64,000 nt of DNA from Pseudomonas sp. BSw22131. Its GTDB lineage: Bacteria; Pseudomonadota; Gammaproteobacteria; Pseudomonadales; Pseudomonadaceae. A program made the translations under genes and the position numbers. Where the stretch lies: the NCBI RefSeq assembly GCF_026810445.1, contig NZ_CP113949.1, forward strand, positions 2,418,001 to 2,482,000. Direction: 5' to 3'. Below the pieces are notes generated by a model. It searched no databases. It saw nothing but the letters and a program-made list of their open reading frames with translations, and was not told where the DNA came from. The first letter of the stretch is position 1; every line of letters starts with the position of its first letter. Shown here piece by piece: positions 15,945 to 24,329 of this stretch.

Positions 15945-16970
15945 CTATGCCGCTCTTTTCTCGACCTGTTGCTCTCGATCCGGATTCAGCAGCACGGTGC
16001 CAATCGGCTTCCAGTTACGCGTCCGACCTGACCAACGCTCCGGTTTGTTTTCCTTCGCTCGTTCGTACAGCTCATGTCGCTGGGCCAAGACCTGATGATC
16101 CAGTCCTCGATGCCGCTCAGCCGGTGTGACGAACCGGATGCGGCTATGTCGGTGCTCGTTGTTGTACCAGCGCATAAAACCCCTCACCCAAGCCCGAGCA
16201 GCATCCAAACTGGCAAAACCATCCTGCGGCCATTGCGGGCAGTATTTCAGGGTTCTAAACAGCGACTCCGAGTAGGGATTGTCGTTGCTGACACGCGGTC
16301 GTCCCCGCGAAGGCGTAATGCCCAGTTCATACATTTTGCTCAGCAATGTCACCGACTTCATCGGTGCACCGTTGTCCGAGTGCAGCACCAGCGGTTCGCG
16401 TAAACACTGCTCGCCTATCACGCTGCGTTGCAGCAGTGCGGCGGCTTTCTCGCCGCTCTCCACGTCGTAGACCTCCCAGCCCACGGCCTTGCGGCTGTAA
16501 ATATCCTCGATCAGATAGAGGTAGTAATACTTGCCGCGTACCGGCGACGGCAGATACGTGATGTCCCACGACCACACCTGATTGGGTGCGTTGGCTGCGT
16601 GTGTTGTCGGTGCTGCGTGTCTTCTGGGCCGCAGGCTACGGCCTCGATGTTGCTGCTGGCCCGCTGCGCGCAAGACGCGATAAAACGTCGACTCCGACGC
16701 CAGATAACAGGCTTGGTCGGCCAGTCGCGGCACGATCTGGCTTGGCGGCAAGTGGGCATACTGCGGGCTGTTACACAGCGTCACAATGGCCTGTCGCTCT
16801 GCCTCGGTCAGCGCATTTCGTGGCGTTGGCCGTGTGACCGTCGTACGGGCGTCGGTCTGGATAGCGTCTGTTTGAGTCCACCGTTGCAAGGTGCGCAGCG
16901 ACAGACCAACTTCCCGACAGGCCCTGATTTTTCTGGCTCCCGCCGCGACCGCTTCGCCCAGCCAGGCCAC
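15945..16970 (-). CDS. IS3-family transposase OrfB (DDE catalytic part)
   Basis: Integrase-core transposase of about 341 residues from the GTG at 16970. Catalytic triad in order: WDITYL Asp, LHSDNGAP Asp, and NPYSESLFRTLK Glu, with downstream HSRIRFVTPAERH typical of IS3 OrfB. The reading frame continues upstream without a stop, through a segment reading LTSLPERQLLVAW, into the overlap with OrfA at the slippery run. The active protein is therefore probably the OrfAB fusion rather than OrfB alone. No disabling lesion is seen. Confidence 0.92.
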   Translation of the reverse strand: MAWLGEAVAAGARKIRACREVGLSLRTLQRWTQTDAIQTDARTTVTRPTPRNALTEAERQAIVTLCNSPQYAHLPPSQIVPRLADQACYLASESTFYRVLRAAGQQQHRGRSLRPRRHAAPTTHAANAPNQVWSWDITYLPSPVRGKYYYLYLIEDIYSRKAVGWEVYDVESGEKAAALLQRSVIGEQCLREPLVLHSDNGAPMKSVTLLSKMYELGITPSRGRPRVSNDNPYSESLFRTLKYCPQWPQDGFASLDAARAWVRGFMRWYNNEHRHSRIRFVTPAERHRGLDHQVLAQRHELYERAKENKPERWSGRTRNWKPIGTVLLNPDREQQVEKRAA

Positions 16971-16996
16971 GAGTAACTGCCGCTCTGGCAGAGACG

Positions 16997-17557
16997 TTAG
17001 TTGGCCTCGTCGTCGGTCGTTCCCCAGTAGTCGTTGAGCTTTTTTCGCAGCACCAATAACGCGGCTGTTTCAGCGAGCGCCTTGTCTTTGCGGCGCAGTT
17101 CGCGCTCAAGTTCCTGGATGCGTTTCTTGTCTTTACGAGCTTGCTCGCGGTCTTCTTTCTGCTGGACTTTGGTCGATTTCTGGCCGGTGATAAAAGCTTG
17201 TCGCCAAGCCGTGATTTGCTCGGGATAAAGGCCTTTGCGGCGGCAGTATTCACCCAGGTCGATCTCGGACAAACCGGCGGCTTCAAGCACGACAGCAAAC
17301 TTGGTTTCGGCTGACCAGTTCTCGGTCAGCGACTTGTTTTCGGACACTGCACTTCCTTCAGAACTGAGCTGTTTGCGCCAGTTGGACAAAGACATTTCGC
17401 TGACCCCTTCGCGCCGGGAAACCTCGGCCATCGACAGGTTCAGCGGGTGAAGCAGCATCTTGAGTAATGCGGCTCTGCGTTCAGGTGAATAGTACGGCAC
17501 GACCAGTCTCTTTCCGCCCCCGATATACTTTTTTAGGAAAAACCGGAGAGGCGACAA
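16997..17557 (-). CDS. IS3-family transposase OrfA (helix-turn-helix part)
   Basis: A 186-residue OrfA. The N-terminal part contains helix-turn-helix-like segments (MAEVSRREGVSEMSLSNWRKQ and a second one near SEIDLGEYCRRKGL), followed by a charged coiled coil (about residues 125-165) of the kind that mediates OrfA/OrfAB multimerisation. It ends at 16997 after the frameshift site. The two parts together supply DNA binding and catalysis for transposition of the element that carries them. Confidence 0.88.
   Translation of the reverse strand: MSPLRFFLKKYIGGGKRLVVPYYSPERRAALLKMLLHPLNLSMAEVSRREGVSEMSLSNWRKQLSSEGSAVSENKSLTENWSAETKFAVVLEAAGLSEIDLGEYCRRKGLYPEQITAWRQAFITGQKSTKVQQKEDREQARKDKKRIQELERELRRKDKALAETAALLVLRKKLNDYWGTTDDEAN
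17039..17045 (-). promoter_or_regulatory. A-AAA-AAG programmed -1 frameshift site
   Basis: On the minus strand the OrfA frame reads CGA AAA AAG. Slipping back one base enters the frame that runs without a stop into OrfB. This is the canonical IS3-family heptamer and would give OrfAB. Confidence 0.8.
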
Positions 17558-17572
17558 CTATCCTGACACCGG

Positions 17573-18365
17573 GGGTGATGCTTAGATCGGTTTCGCTCTT
17601 ACAGCGAGTCACTTTTGCCAAACTCCGCAAAAGTAACCAAAAGGTCTTGCTCCCGTGTCCGGCCCGACTTCGTCGGGTTCCCTCACTCCGGCATTGCTCC
17701 GGGGACACGCCGCCATCGGCCATCTGCCATCCATGGCCGGGGGCGGCTAGCGCGGCATCCATGCCGCGCTGTCCCGTACGCAACGCCTGCGTTCGGCCTC
17801 CCAAAGTCGCACTTTGCGGCGTATCCAAAAGCTCGGCACGACACAAAACCTATACGCATTTTTGTCTATCACTCAAAAGCCCGGCATGGCGCAAAACCTG
17901 TAGGAGCGAATTTATTCGCGAGAGGTCGGTGTGGTTGTAACAAAGCCCGACCCAGCGCCCAAAGCAGAAAAGCGAATGCCCTTGATCTTCACCCACGCCA
18001 GCCCAAACACCACAAATCGCGACCTGGGTGCAGGCCGAACGCAGGCGATGCGCAGTGGGCTGCCGGGCATGGATGCGCGGCAAGCGCCGTCAGGACATGG
18101 ATGTCCGTTCGGCGCGCGCCCACGGAGCATCGCCGGAGTGAGGGAACCCGACGAAGGAGGGCCAAACCGGGAGCAAAAGCGTTTTGGTTACTTTTGTCGC
18201 TTTTCAAAAGTGACTCGCTGTAAAAGCGAAACCAATATCAGCATCACCTGAGATAACGGATATACACGCGATAAGCAGCGAGTCAGAAAGTCGAGCCGCA
18301 TTGGCTAGCGCTCAGAAACAGCAACGACCACACCGGCCTCTCGCGAATGAATTCGCTCCTACAGG
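17573..18365. repeat. Inverted pair of long intergenic repeat units with REP palindromes
   Basis: Non-coding. 17573-17850 and 17990-18250 are related in inverted orientation: shared segments include the CAGCGAGTCAC block, AAAAGTAACCAAAA, CCCTCACTCCGGC, and a CCTGCGTTCGGCCT block. REP palindromes sit at 17897-17924 and, inverted, 18338-18365. Bases 17865-17940 also directly repeat 15750-15830. Short open frames here look like repeat-derived translations, with no ribosome-binding sites I trust. Confidence 0.75.
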
Positions 18366-18485
18366 TTTTGCATCCACCCACGGCAACTCGTTTTTTCAGA
18401 CAAACCACTAACCATCCCGCTCCCTCAATCGTCTTGTAGATAAGCCCGCATCATTTGCGGCACATCAACACACCGAGGGCTAAAC

Positions 18486-18686
18486 ATGAGCATCGACAGC
18501 GAAAACACCCAATTCCGGGTCGTCATCAACCACGAAGAACAATACTCAATCTGGCCCGACTACAAAGCCATCCCCGAAGGCTGGAAAAGCGTCGGCATCG
18601 AAGGCGACAAACAAACCTGCCTCAACTACATCGAGACCACCTGGACCGACATGCGCCCGCTGAGCCTGCGCAAGGCCATGGCCTGA
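18486..18686 (+). CDS. MbtH-like NRPS chaperone
   Basis: A 66-residue MbtH-family protein, the cofactor that binds NRPS adenylation domains and aids their folding and activity. The family core is intact: [16 protein letters not shown], the G-x-x-G region, [18 protein letters not shown]. Start at 18486 follows GAGGG at 18475. It is the first gene after the IS and repeat block and leads the second half of the siderophore locus; 37 bases separate its stop from the next start, so it probably heads the MbtH-dioxygenase-formyltransferase-FhuF operon. Confidence 0.96.
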   Translation: MSIDSENTQFRVVINHEEQYSIWPDYKAIPEGWKSVGIEGDKQTCLNYIETTWTDMRPLSLRKAMA

Positions 18687-18723
18687 ATCGCCCCCACCTT
18701 CCTGCCATTGGAGCACCTTGCTT

Positions 18724-19716
18724 ATGAACATGAGCATGCTCACCCCAAACCTGCTGCACCTTGAAGAAGGCTTCCCGCTGCGTGTATACCCCGCGCAGCC
18801 CGGTGCCAGCATCGAGACCGAATTTGCCGCGTTGCGCGCGATCGTCGACCAGCGCCTGGAGCAAGACGGGGCCGTGCTGCTCAGCGGCTTTGCCACCGAC
18901 GGCGCCGAAGGCTTCCAGCGTTTTGCCGCCGCCTTCGGCCATCCGTTGCTCAACTATGAATTCGGCTCCACTCCCCGCAGTCGCGTCACCGGCAAGGGCG
19001 TCTACACCTCCACCGAATACCCGGCCAACCGCTCGATACCACTGCACAACGAACAGGCCTACACCCAGGAATGGCCGATGCGCATCTGGTTCTACTGCGC
19101 CAAAGCGGCAGCGGTCGGAGGCGAAACGCCGATTGCCGACAGCCGCGATGTGTTCCGCCGCATCAACCCCGCGCTGCGCAAACGCTTCGAAGAAAAGCGC
19201 CTGATGTATGTGCGCAACTACGGCAACGGCCTGGACCTGACCTGGCAACAAGTGTTCAACACCGACCAGCCCAGCGACGTCCAAGCCTACTGCCGTCCGC
19301 GTGGCATCAGCTGCGACTGGAACGAGGACGGCGACTTACGTACCCGACAGATCTGTCAGGGCGTGGCGCAGCATCCCCGTACCCGCGACTGGGTCTGGTT
19401 CAATCAGGCGCACCTGTTTCACCTGTCCAATCTGGACCTTGAGATGCAGGAAATCCTGCTCGACACCGTCGGCGAAGAAGGTCTGCCGCGCAACGTGTAC
19501 TACGGCGACGGCAGCCCGCTGGAAGAGGATGCGCTGGGTGAAATCCGCAGCGTGCTCGACGAGTGCGAAGTGGTGTTCCCGTGGCAGACCGGCGACGTGC
19601 TGATGCTCGACAACATGCTCACCGCCCACTCGCGCAAACCGTTCAGCGGCGAGCGCAAAGTTGTGGTGGCGATGGCCGAAGGCGTCGACGGGCGCACGCT
19701 TCCCGTTCATTTGTGA
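18724..19716 (+). CDS. Fe(II)/2-oxoglutarate dioxygenase, SyrP/TauD family (amino-acid beta-hydroxylase)
   Basis: A 330-residue TauD/clavaminate-synthase-fold oxygenase. Start chosen at the ATG 18724, 10 bases after GGAG; a TTG at 18718 is less likely. The metal site is read as His-Asn-Glu in SIPLHNEQAY and a distal His in MLTAHSRKPF, with a following Arg region for 2-oxoglutarate. HxE rather than HxD is known in clavaminate-synthase-like members. In siderophore clusters such proteins (SyrP, OrbG) usually beta-hydroxylate aspartate, sometimes histidine, on the NRPS. No Asp-type A domain lies in the window, so the substrate would be loaded by upstream modules. This is family-based inference. 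Confidence 0.85.
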   Translation: MNMSMLTPNLLHLEEGFPLRVYPAQPGASIETEFAALRAIVDQRLEQDGAVLLSGFATDGAEGFQRFAAAFGHPLLNYEFGSTPRSRVTGKGVYTSTEYPANRSIPLHNEQAYTQEWPMRIWFYCAKAAAVGGETPIADSRDVFRRINPALRKRFEEKRLMYVRNYGNGLDLTWQQVFNTDQPSDVQAYCRPRGISCDWNEDGDLRTRQICQGVAQHPRTRDWVWFNQAHLFHLSNLDLEMQEILLDTVGEEGLPRNVYYGDGSPLEEDALGEIRSVLDECEVVFPWQTGDVLMLDNMLTAHSRKPFSGERKVVVAMAEGVDGRTLPVHL

Positions 19717-19727
19717 GTCTGAACAAC

Positions 19728-20561
19728 ATGGCAAAAACCAAGCTTGTGTACGTCTGGTCGTTGCGCAATGGCGCGGCGGACAAGGCCGGTCAGTACGTTG
19801 ATTATCAAGACGAAAAACGCTACATGAAGTCGCCGCTGGAGCACTTGGTGCAGGCGCTCAATGACACACCGCTGGGTGATATCTATTCGCTGGAAGGGGT
19901 GATCTGCGACGACAACCCGGACTCAGCCCGCGACTGCGAGAACATAAAGGACTACGGCTTCGCGCCGGGGCAGGGCAAGCACTGGTTCTACCCGGCCGAC
20001 CTGCGCGTGCAGGGGCGTCTGGTCAATGAACTGCTGGATAACGTGCCCTCGACGTATCGCAATCTGCCGCTGGGTGATAGCGCTCGTGCGGCCGGTAAAT
20101 CGGATTTCGAACGCCGCCTGGGGGAAAAGCTGCACGCGTTGGGCGCCGACGTGGTGGTGCTCGACGGGCTGTTGGTGATCCTGGATGAACTGGTGCGCGA
20201 GGGCGCGGATTTCCATCGCAAGATCGTCAATATTCATCCCGGCATTACCCGGATCGAATCGCCTTATGAGCGCCGTGGCGCCTGCGCCACGCTGGATGCG
20301 CTGTACGGTGCGCAGGGCAAGAAAGTGGTGAACTGGCAAACCCGTGAATCCATCGACATTCCGGTGGTGGACATGACGGGGGCATCGTTTCATTACGTCG
20401 ATAACGGCATCGATTCCGGCGAAGTGATCTTCGACGTGCTCGACACGCGCATCGCGCCCACCGATACCATCCTCGAGATGCGCTGGAATAACTTCAACAA
20501 CAGCCTGTTTCCCGCACTTGAGCAGGGATTGCTGGTGCTGGCGCGGCGGGGTGTGCATTAA
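19728..20561 (+). CDS. N5-hydroxyornithine formyltransferase, PvdF-like
   Basis: A 277-residue formyltransferase, close to the remembered PvdF length. It carries the N10-formyl-tetrahydrofolate signature around KIVNIHPGITRIESP, with the Asn/His pair of the formyltransferase catalytic site, preceded by VVVLDGLLVILDEL. It should formylate N5-hydroxyornithine to give the hydroxamate ligand. The ATG at 19728 lies 11 bases after the dioxygenase stop. It explains why the NRPS has two hydroxyornithine-type adenylation domains. Acyl donors other than formyl cannot be excluded from sequence alone. Confidence 0.9.
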   Translation: MAKTKLVYVWSLRNGAADKAGQYVDYQDEKRYMKSPLEHLVQALNDTPLGDIYSLEGVICDDNPDSARDCENIKDYGFAPGQGKHWFYPADLRVQGRLVNELLDNVPSTYRNLPLGDSARAAGKSDFERRLGEKLHALGADVVVLDGLLVILDELVREGADFHRKIVNIHPGITRIESPYERRGACATLDALYGAQGKKVVNWQTRESIDIPVVDMTGASFHYVDNGIDSGEVIFDVLDTRIAPTDTILEMRWNNFNNSLFPALEQGLLVLARRGVH

Positions 20562-20591
20562 GACGCGGTTCTGGCGTTGGGGAGCAGTCGG

Positions 20592-21320
20592 TTGATTCCT
20601 GCGCTTGAACCGTTGTTCATCGGCGAGTTTGCCGGGTACCGCGAGGCCCTGATCCTGAAGGACGATTCGACGCCTTGCCTGCCCATGAGTGAGTTGCTGA
20701 AACCGGACTGTCTGGATCAGCAACTGGCGCGCTTCGCGATGCAGTACGGCGCGGGCGATCGTCGCGGGCTGGCGTCGATGTGGACCAAGCACTACTTCGT
20801 CCGTTTGATCCCGCCCGTGGTGGCGGCGTCGCTGATTCTCGACTGGCAGGTCCCGGTGACCCTGGATCGGGTTGCCGTGGTGCTGGATGAACAGGCCAAG
20901 CCTCTGGCGTTCAGGCTGCCCCATGCCGGACATTCCTATCAAACCGCTTATGCCGACCCGTTCGCTCGATTCGATGATCTGGTTGAGGGCCATTTACGGC
21001 CCTTTATCGAAACCGTCGCCAGCCACGTTCGCATCTCGCCCAAGGTGCTGTGGAGCAACGCCGGCAACTACCTCGAGTGGCTGCTGGGTGTTCTGGCTGC
21101 GGCCATGCCCGATGCCAACCTTGCTGACGGCCACGCATTGCTTGCGGCGAAAAACACCCCGGACGGGCGTCGCAATCCGCTGTTCCAACCTGTGCGCTAC
21201 GTTCAGGTGCAAGGCCAGAGCGATATGAAACGCCAGCGCCGCGTGTGCTGTGTGCGTTACCGGGTCGGCGGGCTGGCGTACTGCGGGAATTGCCCGCTGG
21301 CCAAACTGACCAGCGACTGA
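20592..21320 (+). CDS. FhuF-like ferric-siderophore reductase
   Basis: A 242-residue protein ending in the FhuF iron-sulphur signature, two adjacent Cys, ten residues, Cys, two residues, Cys (CCVRYRVGGLAYCGNC). FhuF-type 2Fe-2S proteins reduce ferric hydroxamates in the cytoplasm and release the iron. I chose the TTG at 20592 because GGGGAG lies 7 bases upstream; the TTG at 20577 overlaps that site. It is the last gene of the siderophore operon. Its presence implies that the intact ferri-siderophore reaches the cytoplasm, unlike pyoverdine, from which iron is removed in the periplasm. Confidence 0.88.
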   Translation: MIPALEPLFIGEFAGYREALILKDDSTPCLPMSELLKPDCLDQQLARFAMQYGAGDRRGLASMWTKHYFVRLIPPVVAASLILDWQVPVTLDRVAVVLDEQAKPLAFRLPHAGHSYQTAYADPFARFDDLVEGHLRPFIETVASHVRISPKVLWSNAGNYLEWLLGVLAAAMPDANLADGHALLAAKNTPDGRRNPLFQPVRYVQVQGQSDMKRQRRVCCVRYRVGGLAYCGNCPLAKLTSD

Positions 21321-21428
21321 GGCGGTTGCGGCTATTGCCGCCGAGACATCCTCCGGTCGAATCAATGAAGCCGTCTCGCCAACCAGCGGCTTACAGCTAC
21401 GGCAGCAGACAGGGAAGCGTCGGCGCAA

Positions 21429-22274
21429 TCAGGCGTCGACGGTGAGTTGCTCCTGTTCACCCAAACCGTCGATGCCCAGGCGCATGCGTTGGCCCGCACG
21501 CAGGAACACTGGCTCCGGCTTGACGCCCATACCGACGCCGGGCGGGGTGCCGGTGGAAATCACGTCGCCCGGTTGCAGGCTCATGAACTGACTGAGGTAG
21601 CTCACCAGTTTCGGGATCTGGAAAATCATCGTGCGCGTGTTGCCGTTCTGGTAGCGCTTGCCGTCGACCTCCAGCCACAGGTTGAGCTGATGCGGATCGG
21701 CAATCTCATCCTTGGTCACCAGCCACGGACCGAGAGGGCCGAAGGTGTCGCAGCCCTTGCCCTTGTCCCAGGTGCCTGCGCGTTCCATCTGGAATTCGCG
21801 CTCCGACACATCGTTGATTACGCAATAGCCCGCCACGTGGTCCATGGCGTCCTTCTCATCGATATAACGTCCGCCCTGGCCGATGACCACGCCCAGCTCG
21901 ACTTCCCAGTCGGTCTTTTTCGAGTTTCTCGGGATTTCGACGTTGTCATTCGGGCCAGCAATGGCGCTGGTCCACTTGTTGAAAACGATCGGCTCTTTGG
22001 GGATGTCGGCGCCGGTTTCTTCAGCATGGTCGGCGTAGTTGAGCCCGATACAGATGAACTTGCCGATATTGCCCACGCAGGGGCCAAGGCGCGGATTATC
22101 TTCGATCAACGGCAGCGATTCCGGAACTAGGGCTCTCAGTTTTTCGAGGTTGTCCGGGCTCAGGGACACGCCGGAAATATCGATGATGTATTCGGACAGA
22201 TCACGAATGCCACCGTTGCTGTCGAGCATCGCCGGGAGTTCCTGGCCTTTTTCGCCGTAACGCAGAAGCTTCAT
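21429..22274 (-). CDS. Fumarylacetoacetate-hydrolase-family protein
   Basis: A 281-residue FAH-family enzyme. The fold core is visible: ICIGLNYADHAEETG, FNKWTSAIAGPND, the metal-binding DWEVELGVVIG segment, YCVINDVSERE, and a late PGDVISTGTPPGVGMG. Members hydrolyse or isomerise 2,4-diketo acids or act as ureidoglycolate lyase-type enzymes; the exact substrate is not clear. The start at 22274 follows AGGA. It is convergent to the siderophore operon, and the gap contains no clear terminator. A longer open frame upstream of the ATG is REP sequence. Confidence 0.85.
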   Translation of the reverse strand: MKLLRYGEKGQELPAMLDSNGGIRDLSEYIIDISGVSLSPDNLEKLRALVPESLPLIEDNPRLGPCVGNIGKFICIGLNYADHAEETGADIPKEPIVFNKWTSAIAGPNDNVEIPRNSKKTDWEVELGVVIGQGGRYIDEKDAMDHVAGYCVINDVSEREFQMERAGTWDKGKGCDTFGPLGPWLVTKDEIADPHQLNLWLEVDGKRYQNGNTRTMIFQIPKLVSYLSQFMSLQPGDVISTGTPPGVGMGVKPEPVFLRAGQRMRLGIDGLGEQEQLTVDA

Positions 22275-22308
22275 GGTGTGTCCTTTTGTTGATGAAACAA
22301 ATGATGTT

Positions 22309-22390
22309 CTGTAGGCGCGAACTTGTTTGCGAGGCGATCTTGACGATGACAACCCGTCCTGACGCCGCGCGAATGAATTCGCGCCTGCAG
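22309..22390. repeat. Paired REP palindromes
   Basis: CTGTAGGCGCGAA at the left end and a GAATTCGCGCCTGCAG-type inverse at the right end, facing each other across ~50 bases. This is a BIME-like pair between the FAH and MFS genes. Confidence 0.7.
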
Positions 22391-22416
22391 TTTGAATTGC
22401 TGCCGACGAGGACTGC

Positions 22417-23808
22417 TTAACCGTTGGCGGTTTCATGCTTGGTCACCAACCGCAAACCGCTGGCAATGCTGCCCACCGCCGCGAAACACGCACCGATGCT
22501 CAGCGCCAGCACTGGCCCGTGTTCGCTGGAGATTCCAAAACTCAGCGCCACCAACGCGGCGCCGGTGGCCTGACCGATCAGGCGGGCGGTGGCGATGGTG
22601 CCGCTGGCACCACTGGCCCGGTTTTTCGGCGCGCTCGTCATCAAGGCCTTTTGATTGGGCGCCTGGAAAAAGCCGAAGCCCAGGCCGCAAAGGACCATGC
22701 GTGCGCCGATTTCCCAGGCGCTCGCATCGGCCGGCATCAACGCCAGCGAGATCATACCCGCACACAGAATCGCCAGACCGATACCGCCCAGCAGCCCTGG
22801 CGCGTAGCGATCAGACAGGCGTCCGGCGAAAGGCGCGATCATCGCGACAATCACCGACCACGGCGTCATCAGAAAACCGGTCTGCACCGGATCGCGGCCC
22901 AAGGTGGTTTCGAAGAAAAACGGCAATGAAACAAACGCCAAGCCTTGGGTGGCGAACGAGCAAAACGCGGTCAGTGCCGACAACGCGAACATCGGCCGCT
23001 TGAGCAGATCCAGCGGAAACATGGGCGCCGGATGTCCGGCCTCGCGTTTGAGCATCAGCGCGCCGCCGACCACAAAAAAGCCCAGCGCAATCATCACTGT
23101 GGTCATGGAGCCCAGTTGCGTCGCCTCGCTGAGGGCAAAGATCAACGCGCCAAAGGTGATGACGTTCAGCAGTGCGGTGATCCGGTCGAAGGTCAGCGTC
23201 CCGGCTTTGCTCGCCGGCAGCGAGTTCCAGGCGAACACCAAGGCGAAAATCCCGATGGGAATGTTGATCGCGAACAGCCACGGCCAGTTGGCGACCGACA
23301 GCACCAGCGAGGCGATGGTCGGCCCGGCAGCGAACGAGGTGCCCACCACCAGGGCGTTCATCCCCAGCCCTCGGCCCAGGCGTTCGTAGGAAAAGATAGA
23401 GCTGATCAGCGCGGCGTTGACGCTCATGATGGCGGCGGCGCCCAGGCCCTGAAGAACGCGGGCGATGGTCAACGTCGGCAGTGACCAGGAAAACGTACAC
23501 AGCGCCGAGGCGACGACGAACAGGATCAGACCGCCGAGGTAGACCTTGCGATGACCAATGACGCCACCCAGCGCCGCGAGGGGCAGCAGCGTCGCGACGG
23601 CCGCCAGTTGATAGGCGTTGATGATCCATACCGAGGCAGCGGGGGAGGCATTCAGGTCAGCGGCGATGGCGGGCAACGCGGTGTTGGCGATGGCGGTGTC
23701 GAGCGTGGCGAGCGCGATAGACAGCAGAATTGCGACCATCCCGCGAAATTCCAGGGGGGTGAGCTTGGTGCTGACGCGAGGGGCCTGCTGAGGAGTGGTT
23801 TGAACCAT
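22417..23808 (-). CDS. MFS drug/metabolite exporter, DHA2-type
   Basis: A 463-residue multi-span transporter. The N-terminal half has LDTAIANTALPAIAADL (motif D1 type), the GHRKVYLGG loop corresponding to motif A, and ARVLQGLGAAAIMSVNAALI (motif C-like); hydrophobic segments run throughout. The expected role is proton-driven export of small molecules across the inner membrane. It is on the opposite strand and ~1 kb from the siderophore operon, so export of that siderophore is possible but not shown by the sequence. Translation start at 23808 has only a modest GGAG upstream. Confidence 0.85.
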   Translation of the reverse strand: MVQTTPQQAPRVSTKLTPLEFRGMVAILLSIALATLDTAIANTALPAIAADLNASPAASVWIINAYQLAAVATLLPLAALGGVIGHRKVYLGGLILFVVASALCTFSWSLPTLTIARVLQGLGAAAIMSVNAALISSIFSYERLGRGLGMNALVVGTSFAAGPTIASLVLSVANWPWLFAINIPIGIFALVFAWNSLPASKAGTLTFDRITALLNVITFGALIFALSEATQLGSMTTVMIALGFFVVGGALMLKREAGHPAPMFPLDLLKRPMFALSALTAFCSFATQGLAFVSLPFFFETTLGRDPVQTGFLMTPWSVIVAMIAPFAGRLSDRYAPGLLGGIGLAILCAGMISLALMPADASAWEIGARMVLCGLGFGFFQAPNQKALMTSAPKNRASGASGTIATARLIGQATGAALVALSFGISSEHGPVLALSIGACFAAVGSIASGLRLVTKHETANG

Positions 23809-23915
23809 TACCGACGACGCTCCGGGAGGACTGAGCTATTCAAGGTCTGCAAGCGCAGAGGCAGGCCTGATCGTGCCGGTTAATTAGGGTGCTATGCAAT
23901 CGTTAATAAGACGGC

Positions 23916-23996
23916 CTGTAGGGGCGAATTCATTCGCGTGGCGTAGGTATGCGTATGACCAAGACGACGCCTCGCCAACAAGTTTGCTCCTACAGA
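23916..23996. repeat. Paired REP palindromes
   Basis: A CTGTAGGGGCGAATTCATTCGCG-type unit and an inverted TTTGCTCCTACAG-type end flank ~40 bases. It occupies the gap upstream of the MFS gene. Confidence 0.65.
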
Positions 23997-24014
23997 TGGG
24001 TTGCGCTGGATGGA

Positions 24015-24329
24015 TCAACCGCCTTGGGTGTCGATGTCGGCGTCGATCTCGCCGGTTTGCTTCTGCTCGCTGGTTTCGTCCACGGGTTCAGCCTCTTCAG
24101 GTTCGAAGTCCGGGGTGAAGCTGTTGTCAGTGGACGTCGCCCCTTTATTGTCCTGGGACTGATTCCCCTGCGCAGGGTTGTCCTCCTTAGGCGTCTGACT
24201 CTGAGCACTGCCGCCCTGAGACTGATCCTGCGAAGGCTGTTTATCCTGGCCCATGTTGTTGTCCGGAGTATCAGGGTCAATCGCCGGGTCGTTACGTTCG
24301 GTGGTTTGCTGGTTGTCTGGGGTATCCAT
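24015..24329 (-). CDS. Acidic low-complexity hypothetical protein
   Basis: A 104-residue protein dominated by Asp, Glu, Gln, Asn, Ser and Pro, with no hydrophobic core, so probably disordered. The start at 24329 follows GAGG seven bases upstream; two earlier ATGs in frame are possible. Runs such as QDQSQGGSAQSQ recur. I do not recognise a domain. It has codon use like its neighbours and reads as a real Pseudomonas gene, but the function is unknown. Confidence 0.55.
   Translation of the reverse strand: MDTPDNQQTTERNDPAIDPDTPDNNMGQDKQPSQDQSQGGSAQSQTPKEDNPAQGNQSQDNKGATSTDNSFTPDFEPEEAEPVDETSEQKQTGEIDADIDTQGG

Larger units (their letters stand above)
15908..17572 (-). mobile_element. IS3-family insertion sequence
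   Basis: Encodes OrfA and OrfB in IS3 arrangement. Terminal inverted repeats share TAGTTGTCGC plus flanking matches: 15921-15938 at the left and 17542-17560 at the right. GGGTGAT occurs directly outside both proposed ends (15901-15907 and 17573-17579). Joining the flanks there recreates the sequence of an intact homologous repeat at 18180-18270, so the insertion point is well supported to within a few bases. The exact tip and duplication length (5-7 bases) are uncertain. It lies between the receptor and mbtH genes of the siderophore cluster. Confidence 0.85.

Noticed and set aside
17615..18251. Short open frames in the repeat cassette
   Set aside because: They fall in inverted repeats on both strands and lack ribosome-binding sites.
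18408..18431. PvdS-type promoter before mbtH
   Set aside because: A TAACC-N16-CGT is present but matches the TAAAT element only in part; too weak to annotate.
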